A stretch of 64,000 nucleotides of DNA from an uncultured Opitutia bacterium (GCA_903902745.1 CAIUWA010000048.1:62001-126000), one strand, 5' to 3'. Counted from the first letter of the stretch, positions 46,744 through 56,536 are shown. Translations and numbers: made by a program. The notes: generated from the letters alone by a model not told the origin.

Positions 46744-46801
46744 AAATATTTGTAGTTCCTCATAGATAGCGTCTTGGGAAATATTACCCTGCGCAATATT
46801 T
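46744..46801. promoter_or_regulatory. Three AAATATT-type sites upstream of the small-protein promoter
   Basis: AAATATTT (46,744-46,751), AAATATT (46,779-46,785) and AATATTT (46,795-46,801). The last two form an inverted repeat with a 9-nt spacer, and the final T overlaps the -35 box. The placement suggests an operator, but AT-rich stretches give such matches by chance. The region 46,608-46,743 upstream is AT-richer than the window and holds nothing else I recognise. Confidence 0.35.
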
Positions 46802-46827
46802 GACACGGCTCCAAGTCACTCTACTTT
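46800..46827 (+). promoter_or_regulatory. Strong sigma-70 promoter of the 36-residue gene
   Basis: A consensus -35 TTGACA (46,800-46,805) and -10 TACTTT (46,822-46,827) with 16-bp spacing put the start near 46,834. The leader of about 83 nt contains a hairpin ACTAGG...CCTAGT at about 46,834-46,854, then the Shine-Dalgarno sequence. Confidence 0.7.
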
Positions 46828-46916
46828 CACAGCCTACTAGGGAAAACTTCCTAGTTCATTGAAATGTCGAGCTCCCTCAGTGGAGTAAGACCCAAGAGAT
46901 AGAAAGGACTACCGCC

Positions 46917-47027
46917 ATGCAAATGACGACAGCCCTCAACTACGTGGTAACGGTTTGGAGCATCCTCGGCGTATTATTCATCGCCGCGGCTGACTACAGA
47001 ACGAAACTGCCGAAGTTGAATAAATAA
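46917..47027 (+). CDS. 36-residue single-pass membrane peptide
   Basis: A short gene encoding 36 residues: an N-terminus MQMTTALNY, one hydrophobic helix (VVTVWSILGVLFIAAA) and a basic tail (DYRTKLPKLNK). AAAGGA lies 8 nt before the ATG, a better ribosome site than most genes here. It stands alone between its own promoter (46,800) and a strong terminator (47,037), 9 nt after its stop. The positive-inside rule puts the Lys/Arg tail in the cytoplasm. No homologue comes to mind; candidates are a small regulator or accessory subunit of a membrane complex. It could also be a regulatory RNA that happens to carry a frame, but the RBS spacing argues for translation. Confidence 0.7.
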   Translation: MQMTTALNYVVTVWSILGVLFIAAADYRTKLPKLNK

Positions 47028-47036
47028 GAAAACAGC

Positions 47037-47065
47037 CCCACCCCCCGAAAGGGGGGTGGGTTTTT
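47037..47065 (+). terminator. Rho-independent terminator of the 36-residue gene
   Basis: A perfect 10-bp stem CCCACCCCCC / GGGGGGTGGG with a GAAA tetraloop, followed by TTTTTC. One of the two best terminators in the window. Confidence 0.95.
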
Positions 47066-47163
47066 CTTTGGTAAAGTTCCCCACGTCCGGCGTGAAGCGT
47101 CCCGAGGCCGTTGCGGGCAAATTCATGGGCCTCCTTATTGGCCGTGCCATCAGGCGAAGGAGG

Positions 47164-47230
47164 CCTGCCAAGCTGTAGCCCAACGGGCGTAGGCTGGCCT
47201 GCCAAGCCGTAGCCAACAGGCGTAGGCTGG
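47164..47230. repeat. Two tandem 33-34 bp units abutting the tRNA gene
   Basis: CCTGCCAAGCTGTAGCC...GGCGTAGGCTGG (47,164-47,197) is repeated with few changes at 47,198-47,230, and a partial unit (AGGCGAAGGAGG) precedes them. The last three bases of the second unit are the complement of the tRNA CCA end. On the tRNA strand they lie directly downstream, where they could shape the 3' trailer. Confidence 0.7.
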
Positions 47231-47302
47231 TGCCCCCACGGGGAATCGAACCCCGCTTTGAAGATTGAGAATCTCCTGTCCTAACCGATAGACGATGAGG
47301 GC
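47228..47302 (-). tRNA. tRNA-Glu (anticodon CTC)
   Basis: The minus strand folds into a full cloverleaf. The acceptor GCCCTCA pairs with TGGGGGC. The D-arm contains GGTTAG. The anticodon stem GGAGA/TCTTC closes the loop TTCTCAA, giving anticodon CTC (reads GAG). The T-arm is CGGGG-TTCGATT-CCCCG. Discriminator A and an encoded CCA end at 47,228. The 247 bp between it and the ABC operon (47,303-47,549) hold no gene; a TTGACG at 47,341-47,346 on the minus strand might be its -35 box. Confidence 0.95.
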
Positions 47303-47549
47303 ATCAATCGAGCGGCCAACAGTTGGGTTTTGTCGCTTTGCGTCAAGTGCGAGTTAGTCGGATAAATTTAGCGCATGGAGCCTCCTTGGAGCCCATGGTC
47401 CGCTCCGATGAGAGTGGCCGATGAGATGTATTCTGGTTGGATGAACGACCCGCTCCGGCGATTGTGCTCGCGGGATTTTTCCTTGGCCGATAGGCCGCTC
47501 AGGGCTTAAATCTTTTCTCAGCCCCCAAATTCAGACGACAGGCAATTCG

Positions 47550-49430
47550 ATGGAAAAACGTTTTGGAATCAAAGACCTGGTGGTGGCCTCGCTCCTGGCC
47601 GGACTCATTGCGGTGGTCATCCTCGCCATGGTCCAGTTCGACCGCCAATACGAGCAGGTCCTCACCATCAAGACCCAGAACGACCAGCTCTCGAGCGAGA
47701 TGGCGCGAATCAAGCGGCAACTGAGCGAGCTTTCCGCCGGCGGCCCGTTGACCACCCCCACCGGCAGCACTGTGCGGCCTCAGGAAGTGGCGGGGGGCGT
47801 CGATGCCTTTACTCACATTCGGGAGGCGGAAAAGCTCCCGGGCTTTGCCCGTGGCGGATGGTTCGTGGACAACTTTGCCACCAAGATAGGGCGGGTTACT
47901 CCACTCGTCAGCCAGGACGTATATGCTGCCTGGGTGCAAGGCTTGGTCCAGGAAACTTTGGCCGTGCGTGATCCATTTAGCGTGGAGTTCGTACCGCGCA
48001 TGGCTCGCTCGTGGAAGGTCAGCGACGACGGTTTGACCATGCGGTTTGAATTGCGCGATGACGTGACCTTTTCGGACGGCCATCCCTTTACCGCCGATGA
48101 TGTGGTTTTTACCTACGATTGGATCCGCAATCCCGAGGTGGATGCCCCGCGTGACCGGTCAGCCCTGACCACTTTCAAGAGTGTCAAAAAGATCTCTGAC
48201 TTCACGGTCGAGTTCACATTCTCCGAACCCTATTATTTGAATTTTGAGGTCGCCGCCTTCACCCAGATTCTGCCGAAGCATTTCTACTCCAAGTTTACGC
48301 CGAAGGAATTCAACGAAAAGGTGGGGCTGCTGCTCGGTTCCGGTCCGTACATGCTCGAAAATCCCGAAACCTGGACTCCGGGCAATGGTGTGACCTTGGT
48401 GCGGAATCCGCGGTATTGGGGAGTGTCGCCGACCTACGACCGGATGATTTTTCACGAGATTGAGGATACCGCGGCGGAAGAAGTGAGCTTTGGCAATCAG
48501 GAGCAGGATCTGATCCGGGCACTGCCTGAAACCTATGAGCGCCTCATCCATGACAAAAGAATCATGGGCCTCGCCAACGCCTACGAAGTGCCCAATCCCT
48601 ACAGCGGCTACTATTACATCGGGTGGAACGAGAAGCGAAAAATCGATGGGCGCGAAACTTCCACCGCCTTTGCCGACAAGCGTGTGCGTCAGGCCATGAC
48701 CCTGCTCATCGACCGCGAGAGGATCAACAAGGAGGTGCTGCTGGGTTACGCGACGGTTGCCTCCGGTCCGTTTCAGCCGGACAATCCCCAGTCGGATCCA
48801 GCCATCAAACCCTGGCCCTTCGATCCGGAGCGCGCGAAGAAATTGCTGCAGGCAGCCGGCTTCGAGGATCGAAACAAGGATGGGATCCTCGAGGATCCCG
48901 CCGGCATTCCGCTCAAATTCAAATTATCGTATCCGGGAGGAAACCAGACGATTGAAAAGATGGTGTTCCTCGTCCGTGACAATTTGGCCAAGGGCGGGGT
49001 GGCGATGGAACCAAACCGGCTCGATTGGCCGGTACTGATCAATCACCTCAATCTGGGCGATTTTGATGCCGTCACGTTGGGCTGGAGTGCCAATCCGGAA
49101 AGCGACGTCTATCAGATGTTTCATTCCAGCCAGATCGCCGATCAGGGCGACAACCGAATCAGCTACATTAACCCGGAGCTCGACAAGGCGATCGTAGCGG
49201 CTCGCGGCACCATGGACGTGGCCAAGCGGATGGAACTCTGGCATCAGGTCCATCGGATTGTACATGAAGACCAGCCCTACACCTTTCTTTTCAACCGCGC
49301 GGCGCTCCGGCTGATAAACAAGCGGGTCCAGAACGTCACGCCATCCAAGATCGGGCAGAATTTCGAATACCTTAATCCCGGCATGATTCCGTGGTTCATC
49401 CCCCGGGGCCAGCAGCGCGTGGCGCAGTGA
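47550..49430 (+). CDS. Oligopeptide-type ABC transporter substrate-binding protein
   Basis: A 626-residue family 5 solute-binding protein (SBP_bac_5). Unlike most, it has no lipobox: residues about 10-30 (LVVASLLAGLIAVVILAMVQF) form an uncleaved-looking anchor, then a coiled coil (EQVLTIKTQNDQLSSEMARIKRQLSEL, about 36-62), a Ser/Gly/Pro linker, and the two-lobed binding domain (LVQETLAVRDPFSVEFVPRMARSWKVSDDG; FSDGHPFTADDVVFTYDW; NKRVQNVTP). It delivers peptides or similar ligands to the permeases encoded next. First gene of a five-gene operon. Confidence 0.93.
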   Translation: MEKRFGIKDLVVASLLAGLIAVVILAMVQFDRQYEQVLTIKTQNDQLSSEMARIKRQLSELSAGGPLTTPTGSTVRPQEVAGGVDAFTHIREAEKLPGFARGGWFVDNFATKIGRVTPLVSQDVYAAWVQGLVQETLAVRDPFSVEFVPRMARSWKVSDDGLTMRFELRDDVTFSDGHPFTADDVVFTYDWIRNPEVDAPRDRSALTTFKSVKKISDFTVEFTFSEPYYLNFEVAAFTQILPKHFYSKFTPKEFNEKVGLLLGSGPYMLENPETWTPGNGVTLVRNPRYWGVSPTYDRMIFHEIEDTAAEEVSFGNQEQDLIRALPETYERLIHDKRIMGLANAYEVPNPYSGYYYIGWNEKRKIDGRETSTAFADKRVRQAMTLLIDRERINKEVLLGYATVASGPFQPDNPQSDPAIKPWPFDPERAKKLLQAAGFEDRNKDGILEDPAGIPLKFKLSYPGGNQTIEKMVFLVRDNLAKGGVAMEPNRLDWPVLINHLNLGDFDAVTLGWSANPESDVYQMFHSSQIADQGDNRISYINPELDKAIVAARGTMDVAKRMELWHQVHRIVHEDQPYTFLFNRAALRLINKRVQNVTPSKIGQNFEYLNPGMIPWFIPRGQQRVAQ

Positions 49431-49442
49431 TTCCGGAGGCCG

Positions 49443-50678
49443 ATGGTCAGCTACCTCATTCGCCGGATCCTGCTGTTCATCCCGACGATGATCGGTGCGA
49501 CGGCCATCATTTTTCTCCTGATGGCCTATGCGCCAATCAAGATCGTGGACGTCCTCCTGCCGCCGGGCGGGGATATGAAACCCGGGCAGCGTGCCGTGCG
49601 CGAGGCCTACATTGAGGAGAGGTATGGCTTGGACCGGCCTGGCTACGTCCAATATTTTCACTGGCTGAACAATATCTCGCCGCTCGGCTTTCACGTGTGG
49701 AAGCGTGACGACGAACCGGTGAGGGCGGCCCTGGCCCAGCGCGAAAAGCTCTTTGCGGAAAACCTGCCGAAGCTGAAGGCGGCACACCTTGACTGGACCG
49801 AGCGCACGATCCGCACCCGGATGCGTGCGATGGCCCGAGAGCAGGGCATCAGTCCCATGCCTGGCGACCTGCGTTTCGACCGTCTGCCTTTCAAATGGCC
49901 CGACCTTGGCGACAGTTTTGTGCAGTCGCGGCCGGTGGGCCCGATCATTCGGGAGGCTCTGCCCGTGACCATCATCCTTCAGGCGATCTCGCTGCCGCTC
50001 ACGATCGGCATCGCTTTGTTCAGCGGGATCTGGGCGGCGCGGTATCGCGGGAAAAAGCAGGATGTTGTCGGTGGCACGTTCCTCCTGGCGCTCTATTCGA
50101 TCCCGGTGATCTGGGTCGGGGTGATGCTCATCGGCTATCTCGGCAACGTGGAATTCATCAAGGCCTTTCCAGTCGGCGAGCTGCACAGCATCAATGCCGA
50201 TACCATGACGTTTCTGCCCCGCGTTGCGGGAGGCTTCAAACCCGGATATCTGCTCGATACCGCGTGGCACCTGATCCTGCCGATCATCTGTATCAGCTAC
50301 GGCGGCTTTGCCTTTTATTCGAAGCTCACCCGGACGAGCCTGCTGGAGACCCTGGGGAGTGACTACGTCCGAACGGCGCGGGCCAAAGGCCTCTCCGAGA
50401 ATGTCGTCGTTTACCGGCACGCGCTGAGGAATTCGCTGCTGCCGCTGATCACGGTTGCGGCCTCGTTTCTTCCGGCGATCATCACCGGCTCAATTGTCGT
50501 GGAGACAATCTTCAGCCTGAACGGCATGGGCAAGCTGGTGGTCTTCTCGCTCCTCGCCAACGACCGCGAATTGTTTCTCAGCATCTCCACGATCATCCTG
50601 ATCCTCGAGCTGGTGGGGTTTCTCCTCGCGGACGTCGCGTATGTGGTGGCGGACCCGAGGGTGAGCTATGACGCCTGA
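49443..50678 (+). CDS. ABC peptide permease, OppB/DppB type, enlarged
   Basis: A 411-residue permease. TM1 is YLIRRILLFIPTMIGATAIIFLL; the cytoplasmic EAA loop is SDYVRTARAKGLSENVVVYRHALRNSLLP. About 306-340 residues is usual; the excess is a charged periplasmic insert between TM1 and TM2 (about 35-165, ending WPDLGDSFVQSRPVGPII). It starts 13 bp after the binding protein and overlaps the next gene by 11 bp. It pairs with the OppC-type protein to form the channel. Confidence 0.93.
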   Translation: MVSYLIRRILLFIPTMIGATAIIFLLMAYAPIKIVDVLLPPGGDMKPGQRAVREAYIEERYGLDRPGYVQYFHWLNNISPLGFHVWKRDDEPVRAALAQREKLFAENLPKLKAAHLDWTERTIRTRMRAMAREQGISPMPGDLRFDRLPFKWPDLGDSFVQSRPVGPIIREALPVTIILQAISLPLTIGIALFSGIWAARYRGKKQDVVGGTFLLALYSIPVIWVGVMLIGYLGNVEFIKAFPVGELHSINADTMTFLPRVAGGFKPGYLLDTAWHLILPIICISYGGFAFYSKLTRTSLLETLGSDYVRTARAKGLSENVVVYRHALRNSLLPLITVAASFLPAIITGSIVVETIFSLNGMGKLVVFSLLANDRELFLSISTIILILELVGFLLADVAYVVADPRVSYDA

Positions 50679-51873
50679 ACTGCCGCCTTCCTCCCTGCCG
50701 CCGGTTGAGCGCCGGAGCCGGCCCCCAATGGTTCAGGCCATGGTGGACATCATGGGAGAGCACGGCGCCCGGGCCGGCATTATTTGGATTGGGATCCTGG
50801 CCTGCATCGCGGTGTTTGCCCCGTTTCTGGCGAGCAGTTTTCCGGTGGCGCTGCAACTCAGGGATGGATCGTGGGAATTTCCCCTGTTTCACAATCTGCG
50901 TTCGTTGGATCTATTGTTGGTGGTGAGCTTCATGGCCGGGATATTCCTGGCTGTTTTCCAGCGCCGGGCTTCGCGTCGTCCGGTCAAGATCGCCGCGGGC
51001 GTGGTCGCGATTGCGGCGCTGCTCGCTCCGTTTATTCCCGGCCCGCCGCAGAACATCGTCTGGGAGAATTACCGGGTGCGGGAGGTCGCCGGTGAATTCA
51101 CCAAAGTCTACCATGCGCCGGTTCCCTACAGCGCGAATGACCGCATGCGCGACCATCCGGAGGACACCCTCCAGCCGCCCAGCGCCCGGCATTGGCTCGG
51201 GACCACGGTCTTTGGCGAAGACATGCTGAGCCGCATGATCCACGCATCGCGGGTGGCTCTGACCATCGGCATTCTAGCGACCGTGCTCTCCGTGGTCATC
51301 GGGATAATCGCCGGAGGACTGATGGGCTACTTCGCCGGCTGGACGGATTTGCTGGGCATGCGGGTGACGGAGATGGTGGAGGCGATTCCCCGGCTCATCC
51401 TCCTGCTGATCATCACCTCGTTTTTTGGGCGGAGCATCTACCTAATGATGACGGTGATCGGCCTGCTCGGCTGGACCGGGAACGCGCGGTTTATCCGGGC
51501 CGAATTCCTGAAGCTGCGGAACCAGGATTTCGTGCAGGCGGGAATCGCCGCTGGCTTGCCGCTGCGCAGCATCCTGTTCCGCCACATGCTGCCGAACGCG
51601 ATCGCACCAGTGCTGGTCGAGGCGAGTTTCGGCATCGCCGGCGCCATCCTGCTGGAATCGGTCCTCAGTTTTCTGGGCCTTGGACTGGCGGCGGAGGATC
51701 CCAGCTGGGGCCAGCTGCTCAACCAGGCCCGTTCCAGCGGCACGGGTTTCAACTGGTGGATCGCGACATTTCCCGGCCTGGCGATCTTCCTCACGGTCTT
51801 TGCCTACATCCTCGTGGGTGAGGCGCTGCGCGACGCCCTGGATCCCAAGCTGCGCGGTAGTTCGCGCGATTAA
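50668..51873 (+). CDS. ABC peptide permease, OppC/DppC type, enlarged
   Basis: A 401-residue permease with an extra N-terminal portion: TM1 (AGIIWIGILACIAVFAPFLAS), then two more hydrophobic segments (LDLLLVVSFMAGIFLAVFQ, AAGVVAIAALLAPFIPG) before the canonical HWLGTTVFGEDMLSRMIHASRVALTIG. The EAA loop is NQDFVQAGIAAGLPLRSILFRHMLPNAIAP. Usual length is about 280-300. The extra helices may seat the enlarged OppB-type partner. Overlaps that gene by 11 bp. Confidence 0.93.
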   Translation: MTPELPPSSLPPVERRSRPPMVQAMVDIMGEHGARAGIIWIGILACIAVFAPFLASSFPVALQLRDGSWEFPLFHNLRSLDLLLVVSFMAGIFLAVFQRRASRRPVKIAAGVVAIAALLAPFIPGPPQNIVWENYRVREVAGEFTKVYHAPVPYSANDRMRDHPEDTLQPPSARHWLGTTVFGEDMLSRMIHASRVALTIGILATVLSVVIGIIAGGLMGYFAGWTDLLGMRVTEMVEAIPRLILLLIITSFFGRSIYLMMTVIGLLGWTGNARFIRAEFLKLRNQDFVQAGIAAGLPLRSILFRHMLPNAIAPVLVEASFGIAGAILLESVLSFLGLGLAAEDPSWGQLLNQARSSGTGFNWWIATFPGLAIFLTVFAYILVGEALRDALDPKLRGSSRD

Positions 51874-51896
51874 GCCCATGAAAACGAGGATACACC

Positions 51897-53021
51897 ATGT
51901 CTGAGCCCCTCTTGGAGATTCGCAACCTTACCGTGGGATTCACGGCGGGTTCGCGTCAGGTCGTTCCGGTGCGGGATGCGAACGTTGTCATTCACCCCGG
52001 CCAGACCGTCGCCCTCGTGGGCGAGAGCGGATGTGGAAAATCAGTCACGGCGCTGTCGATCCTGCGGTTGATTCCTTCTCCGCCCGGAAAAGTGCTGGAG
52101 GGTTCGATCAATTTTGGCGGCCGGGATCTGCTGGCGCTGACTGAACCCGAAATGAGGGCGGTGCGGGGGAAGGAGATTGCGATGATTTTCCAGGAGCCCA
52201 TGACGAGCCTGAATCCGGTCTACACGATCGGGGAGCAGATCGCCGAGGCGGTCGTGCTGCATCAACAGGTGGAGCTGGCGGAAGCGTATCGCATTGCCGA
52301 GCAGGCTTTGCGCGATGTCGGCATCGCCGAGCCCGGCCGGAGGCTGTTTGAGTATCCCCACGCGCTTTCCGGTGGCATGCGGCAGCGAGTGATGATTGCG
52401 ATGGCCTTGGCCTGCCGGCCCAAGCTGCTGATCGCCGATGAGCCGACCACGGCGCTTGATGTCACGATCCAGGCCCAGATTCTCGAGTTGCTCCGGAAAC
52501 TGCAGCGCGAAACGGGCATGGCGATTCTGCTGATCACACACGACCTCGGCGTGGTGGCGGAAAATGCTGACGTCGTGAATGTCATGTACGCCAGCCGGTT
52601 GGTGGAATCTGCGACGGTGGAGGACTTGTTTGACCGGCCGATGCATCCCTACACGGAAGGACTTTTCCGCTCGGTGCCCAAACTTGGGGTGAAGGCGGAT
52701 CGCTTGATGGCGATCCCGGGCTCGGTGCCGAATCCAGCCCGGTTTCCGGGCGGCTGCAAATTTCATCCCCGTTGTTCGCGGGCGCGCGCGCTCGCCGGTG
52801 GCCTGCCGCCCGCCGAGACGGTGGAGGTGGAATCGGGCGGCGAGCGCTTCCAGGTGCCCCAACGCTGCCACGCCGAGGAACCGCGGCTGCACGAGATGGC
52901 GGCCCGGCATTGGGTGGCGTGTCATCAGGTGCCAGGATATGATGACCACCCGCCGACCGCGCCGCGGATCGAGCACAAGCGCACCGTGACGCCAACAACC
53001 GTGGGTGAGGTGACGGCATGA
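51897..53021 (+). CDS. ABC peptide transporter ATPase, OppD/DppD type
   Basis: A 374-residue ATPase. Walker A GESGCGKS (about 44-51), signature [17 protein letters not shown], Walker [15 protein letters not shown] and the C-terminal oligopeptide-transporter domain with [13 protein letters not shown], whose Cys residues bind a 4Fe-4S cluster in some relatives. It drives import with the OppF-type partner, whose start overlaps its stop by 4 bp. The C-terminal tail (about 330-374) is longer than usual. Confidence 0.95.
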   Translation: MSEPLLEIRNLTVGFTAGSRQVVPVRDANVVIHPGQTVALVGESGCGKSVTALSILRLIPSPPGKVLEGSINFGGRDLLALTEPEMRAVRGKEIAMIFQEPMTSLNPVYTIGEQIAEAVVLHQQVELAEAYRIAEQALRDVGIAEPGRRLFEYPHALSGGMRQRVMIAMALACRPKLLIADEPTTALDVTIQAQILELLRKLQRETGMAILLITHDLGVVAENADVVNVMYASRLVESATVEDLFDRPMHPYTEGLFRSVPKLGVKADRLMAIPGSVPNPARFPGGCKFHPRCSRARALAGGLPPAETVEVESGGERFQVPQRCHAEEPRLHEMAARHWVACHQVPGYDDHPPTAPRIEHKRTVTPTTVGEVTA

Positions 53022-54082
53022 GCGAGGACGCCGCCAATCGATCCCCCTTGCTGGAGGTAAAAGACCTCCGGACCTATTTCCCGATTCGCCGGGGCATCTT
53101 GAAGCGTACGCACGGCCACGTGAAGGCGGTCGATGGTGTATCTTTCACGGTGCAGGCGGGACGGACCCTCGGATTAGTGGGGGAATCGGGTTGCGGAAAA
53201 ACGACGGTGGGAAGGACTATCCTCCGCCTGATTCCGGCCAGCGGCGGCACGGTCCGGTTCAAAGGCGCGGATTTTTTCCAGCCCCGCGGAGAGGAACTGC
53301 GCAGGCTGCGGCGGCAGATGCAGATTATCTTTCAGGATCCGGTGAGCAGCCTGAACCCGAGACTGACCGTGACGGATATCATCGGCGAACCGATGCGGGT
53401 CCATGGCATCGCTCAAGGCCGGGACTGCGAGGAACAGGTAGCCGCGTTGTTGCGGCGCGTAGGGCTGGATCCGGCCTATGCCTCGCGGTATCCGCATGAA
53501 TTTTCCGGGGGACAGCGCCAGCGCATCGGCATCGCGCGCGCACTGGCACTGAATCCCGACTTCATCGTTTGCGACGAACCGGTGAGTGCCTTGGACGTTT
53601 CGATCCAATCTCAAATCCTGAACCTGCTCGCCGACCTCCAGCAGGAACGGGGCATCGCGTATCTCTTCATCGCCCACAACCTGGCGGTGGTGGAGCATTT
53701 TTCCGATGACGTCGCGGTCATGTACCTCGGGAGGATCGTGGAAAAGGCCGCCGCGCGGGATCTCTATGCGAATCCGAAGCATCCCTACACGCTGGCTTTG
53801 CTGTCGGCTGTGCCCGAGACGAATCCCCGGCCGCGCCGGCAGCGAATCGTGCTTTCCGGCGAAGTGCCGTCGGCCAGCAATCCACCAGGGGGCTGTCCCT
53901 TTCATCCACGCTGCGCCCTGACCCGCCTGACTGCGGCTTCGGCCGGGGCGGGTGACACCGTGGAAATCGCGGTGGGTGGCGCGAAGGTGCGCGTGCTCCG
54001 AAAGTGTGCCGAGGAGACTCCTCCGCTGGAGCAGAAACAATCTGCTCCGGGCCATATCGCCGCCTGCTGGATTGCGAAGTAG
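53018..54082 (+). CDS. ABC peptide transporter ATPase, OppF/DppF type
   Basis: A 354-residue ATPase. Walker [16 protein letters not shown]-loop [14 protein letters not shown], signature [19 protein letters not shown], Walker [16 protein letters not shown]-loop FIAHN, and a C-terminal [11 protein letters not shown] block. Last gene of the operon, convergent with the YifB gene 20 bp away; no terminator hairpin is evident in that gap. Confidence 0.95.
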   Translation: MSEDAANRSPLLEVKDLRTYFPIRRGILKRTHGHVKAVDGVSFTVQAGRTLGLVGESGCGKTTVGRTILRLIPASGGTVRFKGADFFQPRGEELRRLRRQMQIIFQDPVSSLNPRLTVTDIIGEPMRVHGIAQGRDCEEQVAALLRRVGLDPAYASRYPHEFSGGQRQRIGIARALALNPDFIVCDEPVSALDVSIQSQILNLLADLQQERGIAYLFIAHNLAVVEHFSDDVAVMYLGRIVEKAAARDLYANPKHPYTLALLSAVPETNPRPRRQRIVLSGEVPSASNPPGGCPFHPRCALTRLTAASAGAGDTVEIAVGGAKVRVLRKCAEETPPLEQKQSAPGHIAACWIAK

Positions 54083-54102
54083 CAGCAGCGTGGACCGGGC
54101 AG

Positions 54103-55641
54103 TCAGTAAAACAAATTCCGGTCCAGGCTCCGGTACTGGATGGCTTCGAGTAAGTGCGGGCTGGCGATGGTTTCAGCACCGGCGAGGTCGGCGATGGTGC
54201 GGGCGACCTTGAGGATGCGGTCATAGGCGCGGGCCGAGAGGTGGAGCTGTTCCATGGCTTGCTGCAGCAGGTCGCCGAGCGTGGCATCGAGGGCCCCGTG
54301 CTGGCGGATCTGCGCGTGGCTCATGCGGGCGTTGCTGGTGACCTTGGTCCCGGCAAATCGAGCGTGCTGGCGGGTACGGGCCGCCTCAATCCGCGTGCAA
54401 ATGGCCCGGGAAGACTCGCCAGATTTGGTCGAGCGCAATTCCGTCAGCGACAGGGCCGGCGCTTCAACATGCAGATCGATGCGGTCCAGCAAGGGTCCGC
54501 TGATGCGCGCCCGGTAGCGCTGGATCTGGGTGGGCGAACAGCGGCATTCGTGCTTGGGATCGCCGAGGTAGCCGCACGGGCAGGGGTTCATGGCAGCCAC
54601 CAGCATGAAGCAGCAGGGCAGGGTGACTTTGCCGGCGCTGCGCGAGATGGTGACATCGCCGTCCTCCAGCGGCTGGCGCAGCACCTCCAGCGCGGAGCGC
54701 TTGAACTCCGGCAACTCGTCGAGAAACAGGACGCCGTGGTGGGCGAGGGAGATTTCCCCGGGCCCGGGAATGGTGCCGCCACCGAGCAGGCCGACGTCGG
54801 ATATCGTGTGATGGGGGCCGCGGAAGGGCCGGGTGCCCCACGTCATTTCACCGCTGATGGTGCGGCCGGCGGCGGAGTGAATGCAGAGAATTTCCAGATG
54901 TTCGTCGAGGGTGGGAGCGGGCATGATGGTCGGAATGCGCTTTGCGACCATGGATTTCCCGGCGCCAGGCGGGCCGATCATGAGGAGATTGTGGTTGCCC
55001 GCCACAGCGACCTCCACGGCGCGCCGCAGGGCGTGCTGGCCCTTGATCTCAGCAAAGTCGGGTCCCCCGACCACCGGGCCGGCTTGGCGCAGGCGCGTCC
55101 GATCCGGTGACAACGGCGTGAGTTTCATTTCTCCGGCGAAGAAACGAAAGGCCCGGTCAAGAGAATCGATTTCGTAAACTTCAACGCCTTCGACGAGCGA
55201 GGCCTCGGCGGCGGAGATCGGTGGCAGCAGCAGGCCGCGCAGGCCAAGACTGCGAGCCAGCCGCGCCATGGCGAGGGCGCCACGCACGGGCCGGACCGCA
55301 CCGGAAAGGGCGAGCTCACCGGCAATGAGATAGTCGCCGAGGTCATCAACGTGGAGTTGGTCCGTGGCGACCAGCAGCCCGAGTGCAATGGGCAGGTCAT
55401 AGATCGGACCCTCCTTGCGGACATTGCCGGGGGCGAGGTTGATGGTGGTGCGGTTCCATGGCATTTTGAAGGCGCTGTTGGCCATCGCGGAGTAGACCCG
55501 GTCGCGCGACTCCTTGACCGCCGCATCGGGCAGCCCGACGAGCACGAGATCCGGTTTGCCACTTTCGCCGGTATTGACTTCGACGTGGACCAGCGCAGCG
55601 GCGATGCCTTGGAGCGCAGCGGAGGTGATGGAGGCGAGCAT
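54103..55641 (-). CDS. YifB/ComM-type Mg-chelatase-like AAA+ ATPase
   Basis: A 512-residue protein. The N-terminal ChlI-like, Lon-protease-like fold (about 20-165; [30 protein letters not shown]) precedes an AAA+ core with Walker [17 protein letters not shown] and Walker [12 protein letters not shown]-terminal Mg_chelatase_C domain carries [17 protein letters not shown] and [14 protein letters not shown]. ComM orthologues are hexameric helicases that extend branch migration during natural transformation; type IV pilus genes nearby fit that role. Alone on its strand. Confidence 0.93.
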   Translation of the reverse strand: MLASITSAALQGIAAALVHVEVNTGESGKPDLVLVGLPDAAVKESRDRVYSAMANSAFKMPWNRTTINLAPGNVRKEGPIYDLPIALGLLVATDQLHVDDLGDYLIAGELALSGAVRPVRGALAMARLARSLGLRGLLLPPISAAEASLVEGVEVYEIDSLDRAFRFFAGEMKLTPLSPDRTRLRQAGPVVGGPDFAEIKGQHALRRAVEVAVAGNHNLLMIGPPGAGKSMVAKRIPTIMPAPTLDEHLEILCIHSAAGRTISGEMTWGTRPFRGPHHTISDVGLLGGGTIPGPGEISLAHHGVLFLDELPEFKRSALEVLRQPLEDGDVTISRSAGKVTLPCCFMLVAAMNPCPCGYLGDPKHECRCSPTQIQRYRARISGPLLDRIDLHVEAPALSLTELRSTKSGESSRAICTRIEAARTRQHARFAGTKVTSNARMSHAQIRQHGALDATLGDLLQQAMEQLHLSARAYDRILKVARTIADLAGAETIASPHLLEAIQYRSLDRNLFY

Positions 55642-55678
55642 ATGCGTAGGAACGCATGCCGCGGGTCCAGTCTATCAG

Positions 55679-56536
55679 TTATTTTCGCGTGGACGCCGAA
55701 ATCCGGGATTTTATCTCCGCAATATTGACTTCGATGGCGTCAATGTAGGGATTGGGTCCATGGGGGTAGGGATCGGCCAGAAAGCGGTACATGCCCTGGA
55801 AATCGTTCTCGAGCTTGGGGCGGACAAAATTGGTCCAAAACGCCGGGGTCTTCGCAATTAATTCGTCGGCGGAGTGGAAGGCCCGTTCAGCAGGTGGCAC
55901 ATGATAGAAATCATCGGATTCCTTGAATTCACCAAAGAGAATCTCCAACTCGCCGGGGTAGTCGGGGGCGGCCAGCTGCCCGAGGTAGTCGGCTGTGGCG
56001 ATTGAACAGCCGATAATCTTCTCGACCGGAGCGCGGAAATCCATGCGGGCGATTTCCGTGCGGGGGCCGGTACAACTGATGGCGGCCAGCACATCCTGCA
56101 CCTCGGTGATCGTGGCGCCAAGCCGGGGCAGATAGGCGGCCGCGAAGGCACAGCTGCGCAAGACGTGCGTGTAGGTGTATTTCGCGCCGGTGCCCTGGGT
56201 GTCGGTGCGCAACTTCAGATATCCGGTGTCATGCAGAATGACGCCTGCCAGCCCAAGCTCGAACTGGCGCGGTGTCACGCGCGGCACGGCATCGGCCCGA
56301 TGGCGCCCGGCCATCAGTCGCGCAAAACAGAGCGTGGCCTGCAGGGTATGCTCGAGATCATGATAGCGCAGATCCACCGCCTGGTAGTCGGGATGGCGCC
56401 CGGTGAAAAACGCGTCGACATCACACAGCAACGTCCCGAGCCAGTCTGAAGACGCGCCGGGAAACATCTCCGCAAACAAACCCTTTACGGCGGCGCCAAC
56501 GGCCGGGGCGCTTCTGGTGTCGATGCTTGCGAGCAT
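55679..56536 (-). CDS. HD-domain phosphohydrolase-like protein
   Basis: A 285-residue protein. RYHDLEHTLQATLCFARL and LAGVILHDTGY carry the H...HD metal-binding pattern of HD or cyclic-nucleotide phosphodiesterase folds. The ATG at 56,536 (MLASIDTRS) is chosen because the open frame upstream is basic, low-complexity and crosses the intergenic region. No signal, no partner domain. The substrate, possibly a nucleotide, is unknown. Divergent from coaE. Confidence 0.8.
   Translation of the reverse strand: MLASIDTRSAPAVGAAVKGLFAEMFPGASSDWLGTLLCDVDAFFTGRHPDYQAVDLRYHDLEHTLQATLCFARLMAGRHRADAVPRVTPRQFELGLAGVILHDTGYLKLRTDTQGTGAKYTYTHVLRSCAFAAAYLPRLGATITEVQDVLAAISCTGPRTEIARMDFRAPVEKIIGCSIATADYLGQLAAPDYPGELEILFGEFKESDDFYHVPPAERAFHSADELIAKTPAFWTNFVRPKLENDFQGMYRFLADPYPHGPNPYIDAIEVNIAEIKSRISASTRK

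Noticed and set aside
47164-47302. tRNA-flanking repeats as integration (att) sites
   Set aside because: The two copies are in direct contact with each other and no integrase or island lies between them.
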